Shown here one piece after another: positions 39,653 to 47,877 of a stretch of DNA of 64,000 nucleotides. Numbering within the stretch: position 1 is the stretch's first letter; the number at the start of each line of letters is the position of its first letter. The notes below the pieces were generated by a model that was not told the DNA's origin, ran no database searches, and saw only the letters and a program-made list of their open reading frames with translations. Position numbers and translations under genes: made by a program. Source of the stretch: CAWGYQ01 sp963817395 (GTDB lineage: Bacteria; Acidobacteriota; Vicinamibacteria; Vicinamibacterales; CAVPJW01); NCBI GenBank assembly GCA_963817395.1, contig CAWFOC010000006.1, forward strand, positions 1-64,000, read 5' to 3'.

Positions 39653-40996
39653 ATGGTCAACACCGCCAACTCTGTCGTCCTCGTAGGCCGAACCAACGTG
39701 GGGAAGTCCACGCTGTTCAATCGCATCACGGCGACGCGGCGCGCCATCGTCACAGCGGTTGCGGGCACGACACGTGACGCGCAGGACAGGATGGTCGTCT
39801 GGCGCAATCGATCGTTCTTGCTCACCGATACCGGAGGCCTCTTCGGAGCGAGCGACGATCCGCTTCACGAGCTGGTGGTCGAGCGCGGCCAGCGCGCGGT
39901 CGCCGATGCGGACCTCGCCGTGTTCGTCGTGGACGGACGCGAAGGGCTCGCGCCAGCCGACACCGAAATTGCCTCCATCCTGCGCCGAGCCAATCTGCCG
40001 GTCGTGATTGCGATCAACAAGACTGATGACCGAAGGAGCCTGGCGGGCGCCCTGGAGTTCTATCGTCTGGGCTTCGAGCCGGTGATTGAAATTTCCGCCG
40101 AGCATGGCACGGGCGTGGAGGCGCTGCTCGAGGCGATTGATGCCCTTCTGCCGCCGGAGGGCTCGACGCCCCGCGTCGTGCGCGAGCCCGATCTCGACGT
40201 GGCCGTCGTTGGCCGGCCGAACGTCGGCAAGTCCTCGCTGGTCAACCAGCTTCTCCGCGAGGAGCGGATGATCGTCAGCGATGTGCCGGGGACGACGCGC
40301 GACGCCGTGGACGGCGTGGTGGGCTGGCATCGGCGCGAGTTCCGCATCGTCGATACGGCGGGAATCCGGCGTCCGGGACGCGTGGCGCGCGGCGGGCATG
40401 TGGAGGCCGTCAGCGTGATTGCGGCGCGGCGCGCCATCGAGCGGGCGGATGTCGTCGCGCTGATCATCGATGCATCGGCTGGTCCCGTCGAGCAGGACGC
40501 TGCCATCGCGGGAGCCGCCGACAAGGCCGGTCGCGGCATCATCATCGTCGCGAACAAGTGGGATCTGGTGCAGGAGCGCGGTGTCGGGTTTGCGAACGAA
40601 TTCGACGAGCAGGTCCGCGACGCGCTGAAGTTTCTCGACTATGCCCCGATCGTCCACCTTTCGGCGCGGACCGGCGCGCGAGTACCGAAGCTGCTCGAGA
40701 CGATCGACCGCGTCGCCCAGTCGCGCACACGTCGCGTGGCGACGGCCGAGCTGAACAAGTTCATCCAGACCGTCAGCGCGAAGCACCCGCCGGCGATCCA
40801 GGGGCGTCGCGCCGTGCGCATCCTCTATGCCGCCCAGACGACCGTTGCGCCGCCGACATTTGTGTTGTTCACGAACATCGCCGCGAAGCTCCATTTCTCG
40901 TACGAACGATTTCTCGTGAACCGTCTGCGCGAATCGTTCGGCTTCGAAGGCACGCCGATTCGGCTGCAGATCCGTCCGCGTTCGCGACGCAAGTAG
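39653..40996 (+). CDS. der: Ribosome-assembly GTPase Der (EngA)
   Basis: Essential double GTPase for 50S ribosome assembly. Two G domains are visible. The first has VGRTNVGKSTL, a DTGG G3 motif and NKTD; the second has VGRPNVGKSSL, DTAGI and NKWD. A C-terminal KH-like domain ends in a basic tail. ATG 39653 gives 447 residues, the family norm. The gene is divergent from HU and intact. Confidence 0.96.
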   Translation: MVNTANSVVLVGRTNVGKSTLFNRITATRRAIVTAVAGTTRDAQDRMVVWRNRSFLLTDTGGLFGASDDPLHELVVERGQRAVADADLAVFVVDGREGLAPADTEIASILRRANLPVVIAINKTDDRRSLAGALEFYRLGFEPVIEISAEHGTGVEALLEAIDALLPPEGSTPRVVREPDLDVAVVGRPNVGKSSLVNQLLREERMIVSDVPGTTRDAVDGVVGWHRREFRIVDTAGIRRPGRVARGGHVEAVSVIAARRAIERADVVALIIDASAGPVEQDAAIAGAADKAGRGIIIVANKWDLVQERGVGFANEFDEQVRDALKFLDYAPIVHLSARTGARVPKLLETIDRVAQSRTRRVATAELNKFIQTVSAKHPPAIQGRRAVRILYAAQTTVAPPTFVLFTNIAAKLHFSYERFLVNRLRESFGFEGTPIRLQIRPRSRRK

Positions 40997-41119
40997 CGCG
41001 GCACGTGCCACGGCGGCTGCGCACTGGGTGGCCCTCGGCGAGGCTCATCCAAGATGCTCATCGGCTGCTCCGCGGGGGAATCGGCGCGGCACGCGTGCTA
41101 TACTCCCAGCGCCGGAAGC

Positions 41120-41674
41120 ATGTCCCCCACAGGAATCAAGCAGCTGCCGTTCGAAGCTCGGCCGGACGCTGTCGCGTCTCCCGCGATTCCGAACCGGTCG
41201 CTCTTCAAGGCGTCAGAGGTGTGTGAGCTCGCGCGTCTCCAGCCATATATCCTGCGATCGTGGGAAGCCGAGTTCATCAATCTGGGCGTTTCGCGCACAC
41301 CTGGCAGCCCACGCGTGTATCGCCGGGCCGATGTCGAGCGCGTCTTCGAGATCAAGCGGCTGCTCTTTGAAGAGGGGCTCACGCTGGCGGGCGTGCGCCG
41401 CCGGCTGGAGGAGGACCCTGCACCTGTCGAGGGTCCGCCCATCGAGGCGCTGCTCGGTTCGAACGCGCGCGAGCGGCTTGGCGAGGTGAAGCGCGGACTC
41501 CGGGCACTGCTCGAGCTCTTGTCGAGAGATGCCCCGGCTGGGAACGGCCACGCGCCATCAGCCGCTTCGGCTCGTGCGACCAAGACCGCTGCGCGTTCCT
41601 CGTCGTCCCGCAGTTCACGACCCGCGAAGCGATCTGCTCCCACCGCGCGCGGCAGGACTTCGAAGCGCAGGTAG
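41120..41674 (+). CDS. MerR-family transcriptional regulator
   Basis: DNA-binding regulator. A MerR-type winged helix (about residues 24-95) is visible with LFKASEVCELARLQPYILRSWEAEF, SPRVYRRADVERVFEIKRLLFEEGLTLAGVRRRL. The tail is Ser/Arg/Lys-rich with no effector-binding cysteines. ATG 41120 follows a TATACT hexamer (41099-41104) by 15 bases, so the leader would be very short. In this position after der such proteins are usually of unknown target. Confidence 0.85.
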   Translation: MSPTGIKQLPFEARPDAVASPAIPNRSLFKASEVCELARLQPYILRSWEAEFINLGVSRTPGSPRVYRRADVERVFEIKRLLFEEGLTLAGVRRRLEEDPAPVEGPPIEALLGSNARERLGEVKRGLRALLELLSRDAPAGNGHAPSAASARATKTAARSSSSRSSRPAKRSAPTARGRTSKRR

Positions 41675-41721
41675 CCGCGTCGCTCGGACCCGCGTCGCCG
41701 TGATATCGTGATTGTCAGCGT

Positions 41722-41798
41722 CGGGATGTAGCGCAGCCTGGTAGCGCACTTGACTGGGGGTCAAGGGGCCGTGGGTTCAAATCCCGCCATCCCGACCA
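41722..41798 (+). tRNA. tRNA-Pro (anticodon GGG)
   Basis: 77 bases including an encoded CCA. The 7-bp acceptor stem CGGGATG/CATCCCG is perfect. The anticodon stem CTTGA/TCAAG holds a 7-base loop with GGG at the anticodon positions. The T arm is GTGGG TTCAAAT CCCGC. The D loop contains AGCCTGGTA. No genes are joined to it; a short repeat-containing gap follows. Confidence 0.96.
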
Positions 41799-41889
41799 GT
41801 TTTTCTTCTGGGGTCCTTGCTGGGGTCCACACGACATCGGGCTCCCAGGGAATCCTGACGCGGTTGCGGAGCGGCTGGGCGAGGGCGGG

Positions 41890-42312
41890 ATGACCATCCG
41901 GAGCGTTGTGTTGGTGTTGTCGCTCGGCGGCGCGAGTGCCTGCGCACCTGCGGCGCCGTTGGAGCTCGAAACGATTCAGGTGGGCCGCTCCATCAATCCG
42001 GACGGGAGCGTCGGAGTCCACACCACGACCTTCAAGCCGAACGATACGATCTACGTCGCGGTGCTGACCAAGGCGCCGGGCTCGGGCATCATCAAGGTGC
42101 GGTGGACCTATCACGGCGGCCTTGTCGGCGAGCCCGAGCAGCAGGTTTCCTACCGTGAGGCGCGCGCCACGGAGTTCCATCTGGCCAACTCCGGCGGCTT
42201 TCCTCCGGGTGACTATAAGGTGGAGGCGTTCATCGACGGCAAGCCAGTGGGGGAGCGGACCTTCAAGGTAGACGCTGGCAAGACGACATCGCCGGGGCCG
42301 CCCGCCGATTGA
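41890..42312 (+). CDS. Small predicted lipoprotein, unknown function
   Basis: 140 residues beginning with a signal peptide (TIRSVVLVLSLGGASAC) that ends in an ASAC lipobox, so it is likely anchored at the membrane through Cys18. The mature part looks like a single beta-sandwich: alternating strands such as TTFKPNDTIYVAVLTKAP, KVRWTYHGG and DYKVEAFIDGKPVGERTFKV. No catalytic motif is seen. It is the first gene after the tRNA, 91 bases downstream. I do not recognise a named family. Confidence 0.7.
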   Translation: MTIRSVVLVLSLGGASACAPAAPLELETIQVGRSINPDGSVGVHTTTFKPNDTIYVAVLTKAPGSGIIKVRWTYHGGLVGEPEQQVSYREARATEFHLANSGGFPPGDYKVEAFIDGKPVGERTFKVDAGKTTSPGPPAD

Positions 42313-43478
42313 TCGAACCCGCCCATCGGTCACGGTGAGCCTGTCGCTCCCCGCCACGCACTATCACGCGTATTGTGCCCACGCCTTGCGGCGCGCTGTG
42401 AGTGTGCCGATCTCGCGCGCCATCGGCGCGCAGGGCGTCGACCAGGGTCGTCACGTACAGGGCGACGCGGGCTTCGATCGCCGCCTGCACCTACCCCAAC
42501 CATGCCGCGCTGCTGCGTGTCCGGCTGACGTCGCCGACGCCAGGCGCTCGAGACGGCGTTCAACACGGCTTCCGCCGAGGGAAAACAGTGCTGGCGTTCG
42601 CCTGTTGATTGACATCAAGGGTCGCTGTCAGACGCGCGTGATACGGTTGAGTTCGCGTTCAATGCGATCCTCCATGAACCGACTGAGAGCGAGCTTTCAC
42701 GTCGCCGGGGCTTTGCTGGGGAGGGACGCCCTCATGCTCCCCCTCCACGACTCGCCGCACACCGACCAGCCCGACGAACGCCTCTTCACCGTCAGCACCG
42801 TGCCACCCGGCGGCAACGCGGCGTACTCGGACCTGAAGCCCGGTGACAGATTCCGATTTCCCCAGACGGCACTGGAGTACGAGAAGAAGCGGGGCGGTTG
42901 GTTCACGCGGGTCGGCTCCGACAACGGGGCCAGATACCGCACGGGTTCGGGCACGGCCGTGGTGAGGATCTGGTGACGTCTCAGGAGCACGGTCGTGACC
43001 TCCGGCTTCGGGTACGACTGACTCATAAGCCGCCTCGCCGCCGTCGCCGTCGTCGTACTGCGGTTCGCCGGATTGGCTGGGGCGTTGGCTGGTATGCTGC
43101 TCTCGCGCGGCTGACGGGGCGTGTGTGGTGGCTGCGTCGTCTCGTCGGCGACCGATTCAAGACGGCTGCTCCGGATCGATAGGCGTCGCGGCTGGTTCGA
43201 GCAATCGGCCCCGCCTGGAGATCGGCGCACACTCCCCTCATTCTCTCTACCCCAGGCGTACACAGGAGCAGCAGTACGCGTCTACCCCCATCCGTTTGAC
43301 CGCCGCCCGTTGCTGTTTTAAGGCTCCTAGAATTTGCTCGGACTATCGACCGAACGGTTCGCCCAAAGTCACAGGCGCCCCGTTGGATTCCTTGGGGTGT
43401 GGCTCCCTGCCATCGCGCCGTGTGGAGGGTGCAATCCCTCCCGACAGGCGACGTGCGCAGCGTGCGTCTTCGGTGACG
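42313..43478. other. Gene-poor stretch
   Basis: About 1.1 kb with no confident gene other than the short candidate at 42662-42976. The open frames on both strands have unlike codon use and no recognisable motifs. No RNA-gene consensus, strong terminator or promoter is seen. It probably holds remnants of decayed genes downstream of the tRNA. Confidence 0.5.
42662..42976 (+). CDS. Possible short protein, unknown function
   Basis: Candidate of 104 residues from ATG 42662 or 100 from ATG 42674. The last third looks protein-like: SDLKPGDRFRFP, then YEKKRGGWFTRVG, then ARYRTGSGTAVVRIW, which reads like a compact beta-barrel fold. The upstream part is less convincing. No ribosome-binding site and no neighbour suggests a role. 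It could equally be a fragment of a larger lost gene. Confidence 0.35.
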   Translation: MRSSMNRLRASFHVAGALLGRDALMLPLHDSPHTDQPDERLFTVSTVPPGGNAAYSDLKPGDRFRFPQTALEYEKKRGGWFTRVGSDNGARYRTGSGTAVVRIW

Positions 43479-44411
43479 CTACGCGGGAGAATCGAACCGC
43501 GCGATGAGGAGCGTGATGTTGTCCCGTCCGCCCCTCTCGTTCGCCTGGGCGAGCAACTGCCTGCACGCGCCCTCGGGGTCTGGTGCCGCAGACAGGATCG
43601 CGGCAATCGCGTCGTTCGGCAGCATTTCCGTGAGGCCATCTGAACAGAGCAGGAGCTGATCCCCGGCACGGATATCCAGGAGGTGGGTTTCGACGTCGAC
43701 GCCGGTCCGCTCGCCCCCGACGACATTGGTGATGACGTGGCGCAGCGGATGCCCTTCCGCCTGTTCGGGCCGGAGGTTGCCCGTCCGAACCAGCTCCGCG
43801 GTCACGGTGTGATCCTCGGTCAGTTGATGGAGCGTGTTGTTCCGATACAGGTACGCACGGCTGTCCCCGACGTGCACGATGCATAGGTGCTTACCGAGAT
43901 GGTAGGCGAGTGTCACAGTCGTGCCCATGCCGCTCAACTCAGGGTGCGCGGTCGCCTCGTTCACGACACGGGCATCGGCATGGCGAAGAGCCGCCTGAAA
44001 CTGCGCCAGCGCATTCTTCGCTTCGGACTCATGCGTGTCGAGCGTATTCAGGGCGAAGTTCTCAATGGCGGCGACCGCCAGAGCGCTCGCCCGATCGCCA
44101 GCAGCCTGACCGCCCATGCCGTCCGCCACCACGAAAAGATGCGCGCGCCCGTCGCCGGTCTGCGCTTCGGGTTCGGGCAGGCTGGTCTGCCAGAGCCGCA
44201 TCGTCTTGGCGAGCTCGGCGATCAGAAACTGGTCTTCGTTACAAGGTCGCACGCGGCCCGCGTCGGTGATGCCAAACGCGGCAACGCGCAAGGGATCACG
44301 TCGACCCGGGGGGTCGGTGATCGGGACGTTCACCGGTGCCGGGACCAGATGCCCAGCGCTGACACCGGGCTGTTCCAAGGTCCGTTCCAAGGTTGCTTGT
44401 GGTATCGCCAT
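43479..44411 (-). CDS. PP2C-type protein serine/threonine phosphatase
   Basis: Metal-dependent phosphatase that reverses Ser/Thr kinase action. Motifs in order: GRVRPCNEDQFLIAE, VVADGMGGQAAGDRAS, GMGTTVTLAY, CIVHVGDSRAYL, LLCSDGLTEMLPNDAI and GGRDNITLLI, with the expected metal-binding aspartates. It is 310 residues and soluble, with about 45 unstructured residues first. A GGGAG site precedes ATG 44411. A protein kinase lies 2 kb downstream on the other strand and is a plausible partner, though the genes are not in one operon. Confidence 0.93.
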   Translation of the reverse strand: MAIPQATLERTLEQPGVSAGHLVPAPVNVPITDPPGRRDPLRVAAFGITDAGRVRPCNEDQFLIAELAKTMRLWQTSLPEPEAQTGDGRAHLFVVADGMGGQAAGDRASALAVAAIENFALNTLDTHESEAKNALAQFQAALRHADARVVNEATAHPELSGMGTTVTLAYHLGKHLCIVHVGDSRAYLYRNNTLHQLTEDHTVTAELVRTGNLRPEQAEGHPLRHVITNVVGGERTGVDVETHLLDIRAGDQLLLCSDGLTEMLPNDAIAAILSAAPDPEGACRQLLAQANERGGRDNITLLIARFDSPA

Positions 44412-44634
44412 GACCCAACTCCCCGCCTGCGCCGCCGTCGAGCTGCCCCGATGTGCCCAAGGCGTTGCGCTCCCGGCTGCAGAACGCCCTTCAAACTGCG
44501 TACCACGCAGCCGGGCGTTTCCTGACGAATTAAGGCCGTCTTCTGGCCAGATTCAGATGGTCTGTGGCGTAGTGCCCCGTCTCGTGTCGAATGCACGAAC
44601 GGCGTTGTATTCGAGAAGTACAGCTGCAGCGTCG

Positions 44635-44675
44635 ATGGTGCTGCAAGGAACCGTCAATGGTGCTGCAAGGAACCG
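44635..44675. repeat. Short tandem direct repeat (two 19-base copies)
   Basis: The 19 bases ATGGTGCTGCAAGGAACCG occur at 44635-44653 and again at 44657-44675, a 22-base period with a three-base TCA between. It lies in the non-coding gap beside the PP2C gene. No further copies are seen nearby. Confidence 0.7.
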
Positions 44676-44757
44676 ACGTGTCATTTCAAGACGAACGCCG
44701 TCGTGAAGAGCACCTGTCTCGGACGACCCGGATCGGCTGTGTCGCCGTCGCTGTTTT

Positions 44758-44998
44758 TCAGCCGCCCGCAAATTCGCCGGCGAACTGATGCTCTGCGGTG
44801 GGGTCCTCGCTCCGAACGTTGACCGCGCCGCCAATCGCCGTGCGACCGTAGAGCGCGGAGTTGGGCGGCTCGAACCACTTCGATGCTGCCCGCGTCGGTG
44901 ATCGGCAGCGCAACGATCCGTGCGCCGTTGGTCGAGAGGGTCTGGGGCACGCCGTCGATGAGCAGGCGAAATGTCCAGGCTCCGACAGGAGAGTCCAG
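44758..44998 (-). pseudogene. Remnant of a TonB-dependent receptor plug domain
   Basis: Read on the minus strand, one frame gives WTFRLLIDGVPQTLSTNGAR and IVALPITDAGSIEVV. A one-base shift near 44872 then leads into NSALYGRTAIGGAVNVRSED before a TGA at 44758. These are successive parts of a TonB receptor plug domain, so about 80 residues of a 700-900-residue receptor survive. A stop precedes the fragment and no barrel follows, so it is decayed rather than merely miscalled. Confidence 0.65.
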
Positions 44999-45036
44999 CT
45001 ACCATCAGCACCGGCGGCTGCTCACGGAGGTGTTCG

Positions 45037-45606
45037 ATGACAATTCGCCGAATCGTTGCACCGATCTTCGTCTCGGCCGGGCTTGCTTCCTTGTTGCTGA
45101 CCCAAACCACTGGCGCGCAGGCGCCGGGCACTGGAACGGTGGCAGCAGCTGCAGGGATGGTGCATGGCAATCTCGCGCAGGTGATGCGAGGCATCCTCTT
45201 TCCGAATTCGAACGTCATCTTTTTCGCTCAGACTCAGGATCCCGCCGCCGTGAAACCGGAAGACGATCCCTCCATGGCGACCAATCCACTCGGTGGCGTT
45301 TACGGCGGGTGGCAGGCAGTCGAGAACAGCGGCGTGGCGCTGGCGGAGGCCGCAAATCTCCTGACCCTCTCCGGGCGGGTCTGCGCGAACGGCCGGCCCG
45401 TACCCGTCGAGAACGCCGATTGGAGAACTTACGTGCAAGAGCTTCGGGACGCAGGAATGGCGGCCTACAAAGCCGGGCAGTCGAAGAATCAGGATGCGGT
45501 ACTCGAAGCGAGCGATCGGGTCGCGACAGCCTGCGCGAATTGCCACGATGTCTACAGGGAGAAAACGCCGGCGCAAGGCGGACTCGCGAATCGATGTGTG
45601 AAGTGA
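45037..45606 (+). CDS. Secreted cytochrome c family protein with C-terminal heme site
   Basis: 189 residues with an N-terminal signal peptide (about 1-30, cleavage after GAQA). A single heme-binding CANCH lies near residue 168 in ATACANCHDVYREK. A lone C-terminal CxxCH after a helical domain is the arrangement of cytochrome c-prime-like proteins; classical small cytochromes c have it N-terminally. A GGAGG site (45026-45030) sits six bases before ATG 45037. The likely site is the periplasm. The redox partner is unknown; the next gene, UPF0314, follows 22 bases later. Confidence 0.8.
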   Translation: MTIRRIVAPIFVSAGLASLLLTQTTGAQAPGTGTVAAAAGMVHGNLAQVMRGILFPNSNVIFFAQTQDPAAVKPEDDPSMATNPLGGVYGGWQAVENSGVALAEAANLLTLSGRVCANGRPVPVENADWRTYVQELRDAGMAAYKAGQSKNQDAVLEASDRVATACANCHDVYREKTPAQGGLANRCVK

Positions 45607-45628
45607 GCAGCCGCGATCCAGAAACCGC

Positions 45629-46282
45629 ATGCTGGACGGTCTCATCCCTCCGCTGATCGTCATTGCCCTCACGCTGCTGTTGACTGCAGCAGGCCGGAGG
45701 CGACTCCGGCAGACCGACCATCCGGGGCTGGCGCCGCGCGACATCGCCATCGCGGTCGTCATCGCATGCGCGGCGGCAGCCCTCGAGCTCGGGATGGGCC
45801 GTCCGATGGCCTATCAACACGGTCCCGTGAGCCTGTGGTCGGGCGACATCAACAGCGACCAGAACTCGCAGCAGATTGCCGATCCGTACACCCTGACGCA
45901 CGTGGTCCATGGCGCCGCGTTCTACGCGTTGACGCGGCTGGCCTTGCCTTCTGCATCCGTCGGCCTGCGCGCGATTGTGGCGATCGCGCTCGAGGCGGCG
46001 TGGGAGGTGTACGAGAACACTGACACGGTGATCAACCGGTACCGGTCCGCAACAATCGCGCGCGGTTACTACGGCGACAGCGTCATCAATTCGCAGGCCG
46101 ACATGCTCGCCTGTGCGCTTGGCTTTTTTCTGGCCTGGCGTTTGCCGACGCGCGTGACAATTCTCGGGGTCCTGGTTGTGGAGATTGGGCTGGCTCTCTG
46201 GATCCGCGACAATCTGACGCTGAACATCATCATGCTGCTGTACCCGTCCGAAGCGGTCAAGCGCTGGCAGACGGGCGGCTAA
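45629..46282 (+). CDS. UPF0314 (DUF2585) membrane protein
   Basis: 217-residue integral membrane protein with about five helices. The family pattern is clear: DPYTLTHVVHGAAFYAL, the central EAAWEVYENTDTVINRYR, YYGDSVINSQADMLAC, and WIRDNLTLNIIMLLYP near the end. The biochemical role of the family is not known to me. It follows the cytochrome gene on the same strand and may be co-transcribed with it. Confidence 0.85.
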   Translation: MLDGLIPPLIVIALTLLLTAAGRRRLRQTDHPGLAPRDIAIAVVIACAAAALELGMGRPMAYQHGPVSLWSGDINSDQNSQQIADPYTLTHVVHGAAFYALTRLALPSASVGLRAIVAIALEAAWEVYENTDTVINRYRSATIARGYYGDSVINSQADMLACALGFFLAWRLPTRVTILGVLVVEIGLALWIRDNLTLNIIMLLYPSEAVKRWQTGG

Positions 46283-46356
46283 CTGACCGTCGCGCCGGCA
46301 CGCCGCCCTCAGCTATGCTGGGTGGCGTCTCCTCCACGTGGTAAGAGTCGTTCCGT

Positions 46357-47517
46357 ATGGCGAAACCCACGTCAGCCGTCACCCGAACGACGCATCCGGT
46401 TCCCGTGGCCGTGGAAGGCTCGACAGAGCTGCTCACGGCGTCACAGGTCATTGCGAGCCCGGAGACCAGGCTCGAGTACCGTATCGAGCGGTTGATTGGC
46501 CGGGGTGGCTTCGGACAGGTCTACCTGGCAACGCGCCGCGGTCGTTCCTCGCGCGTGCCGCGACGCGTCTGCATCAAGGTGAGCACGCACATCGACGGCT
46601 GGCTGCGCGAAGCCTATTTCGGACAGCTGCTCGACGGGCATCCACGCGCCATTCACGTGTACGACATGTTCTCGCTCGTCCGTGGCGATGGACGGGTGCT
46701 CTACTACCTCGCCATCGAATATGCGCCGGGCGGCGATCTCAGCGCGTTTCTGGCCCGCGCCGAGAGGGGATGGGCCGAAGTGCCGGCGCGACGGGAAATC
46801 GCGGGCATCCTGGAGGTGCTCGGCAAGCTGCATCGCGGCCAGCTGCTGCACCGCGATCTGACGCCATTGAACGTCTTCGTGTGTGACAACCGGCGGTTGA
46901 AGCTCGGGGATTTCGGGATCGTCCGCCACCAGGGCGACCGCCGGGGCGTCACGGCACGCACGCTGAATCGATCGATGGTCCCGAGCGATCTGCTGGCATC
47001 AGCCGCCCCGAAATGGCAGACGCGCGACGACGTGTATCAGGTGGGGCAGCTACTGGGGATGCTGGTCAAGGGCGATGCGCGCACACGCATTCGGCCGCAC
47101 GAAGTACGCCTGCTCCCGTGCAGCGATCACTTGAAGGAAATCGTCTACCGGTGCATCGGGGAGCGGCGCAAGCGCTACGAGACCGCCGACGAGCTCATCG
47201 AGGCGCTGCGCCGGCCGCCGGCGCGGCTGACGGCCGGAATCCTCCGCAGCCTGAAAGGCGTGCACCTCGCCTTCACCGGAATTCTCAGCCGGCCGCGGCG
47301 CGACGCCATGCTGGCCGCCCGCCGCGCCGGCGCGGTGGTTCACGGGATGCCGTCTGCGCAAACGACGGTAGTCGTTCGCGGGAGACCCAATGCGCGCCAG
47401 GCCGCGGGTCGGGAGGGCGGCTTGAAGCTCATGGAGATCAAGCGGCTTCGCGAACGGGGACACGCCATCACCTTACTGAACGAGACACAGTTCTGGCGTC
47501 TGGCCCGCACCCGTTGA
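46357..47517 (+). CDS. Serine/threonine protein kinase fused to a BRCT domain
   Basis: 386 residues, soluble. The kinase domain spans about 42-290: Gly loop IGRGGFGQVYLA (48-59), ATP lysine in VCIKVS (Lys74), HRDLTPLNV with catalytic Asp167 and Asn172, and DFG (185-187). The APE motif after the activation segment is not conserved. Residues about 299-383 match a BRCT domain of the DNA-ligase type: LKGVHLAFTGILSRPRRDA, GAVVHGMPSAQTTVVVRG, and the closing NETQFWRL. BRCT modules bind phosphopeptides or DNA ends, so the protein may link phosphorylation to DNA damage or self-recognition; that is inference. A TATGCT hexamer 38 bases upstream may be its -10. Confidence 0.9.
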   Translation: MAKPTSAVTRTTHPVPVAVEGSTELLTASQVIASPETRLEYRIERLIGRGGFGQVYLATRRGRSSRVPRRVCIKVSTHIDGWLREAYFGQLLDGHPRAIHVYDMFSLVRGDGRVLYYLAIEYAPGGDLSAFLARAERGWAEVPARREIAGILEVLGKLHRGQLLHRDLTPLNVFVCDNRRLKLGDFGIVRHQGDRRGVTARTLNRSMVPSDLLASAAPKWQTRDDVYQVGQLLGMLVKGDARTRIRPHEVRLLPCSDHLKEIVYRCIGERRKRYETADELIEALRRPPARLTAGILRSLKGVHLAFTGILSRPRRDAMLAARRAGAVVHGMPSAQTTVVVRGRPNARQAAGREGGLKLMEIKRLRERGHAITLLNETQFWRLARTR

Positions 47518-47538
47518 GGCCGCGACGAGTCCACCGGA

Positions 47539-47877
47539 TCACTTCACCGGCTTGAACCGCACGAGCGTCGTCGCGCCGCCCTTGCTCTCGATTTGCAGCG
47601 CCTGCGCGTCACCGGCTTCGGTCTGCTCGAGTCGCACATGCGTCACCTGCTCCACGCTGTGCGTAATGTGATCGTCCGCGCCGCGCGCGACCGCCACCCA
47701 GATCGTGTCGTCGTTCGGTTCGGCGGACACGCCGACGAGCGGCAGGTTGTTGGCCGCGACCTGCGCCCCGACTTCGGCATCCAGCACCTCGACGCGAACG
47801 GGCGTGCCCGTGTACTGCCGACTGAATTCGTCGAAAAAGTCAGGCCACTCTGCGCGCTTGATTTCACGGGTCTGCAT
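47539..47877 (-). CDS. DUF5335-family protein
   Basis: 112 residues from ATG 47877, preceded by GGAGGGA at an 11-base spacing; a longer frame from 47928 exists but lacks that support. The pattern REIKRAEWPDFFDEFSRQYTG, VLDAEVGAQVAANNLPLVGVSAE and ADDHITHSVEQVTHVRLEQTE matches the DUF5335 family, whose function is unknown. It converges on the kinase gene with 21 bases between stops. Confidence 0.8.
   Translation of the reverse strand: MQTREIKRAEWPDFFDEFSRQYTGTPVRVEVLDAEVGAQVAANNLPLVGVSAEPNDDTIWVAVARGADDHITHSVEQVTHVRLEQTEAGDAQALQIESKGGATTLVRFKPVK

Noticed and set aside
41799..41889. Possible integrase tail or attachment repeat after the tRNA (two CTGGGGTCC copies)
   Set aside because: The 9-base repeat is too short, no recombinase gene follows, and no second copy of the tRNA 3' end was found in the window.
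41715..41897. Minus-strand open frame ending with DLNPRPLDPQSSALPGCATS
   Set aside because: It is the antisense of the tRNA-Pro gene. This peptide is a well-known false translation of tRNA loci.
42697..43263. 188-residue minus-strand frame
   Set aside because: Low-complexity Ser/Thr/Arg sequence antisense to the short candidate gene; no motif.
43100..43340. Possible structured RNA in the gap beside PP2C
   Set aside because: No match to tmRNA, RNase P or SRP RNA consensus stretches, and no long stem or terminator could be drawn.
44553..45218. Minus-strand 221-residue frame across the receptor remnant
   Set aside because: Only the short plug segment is protein-like; the rest is antisense to the cytochrome gene or intergenic.
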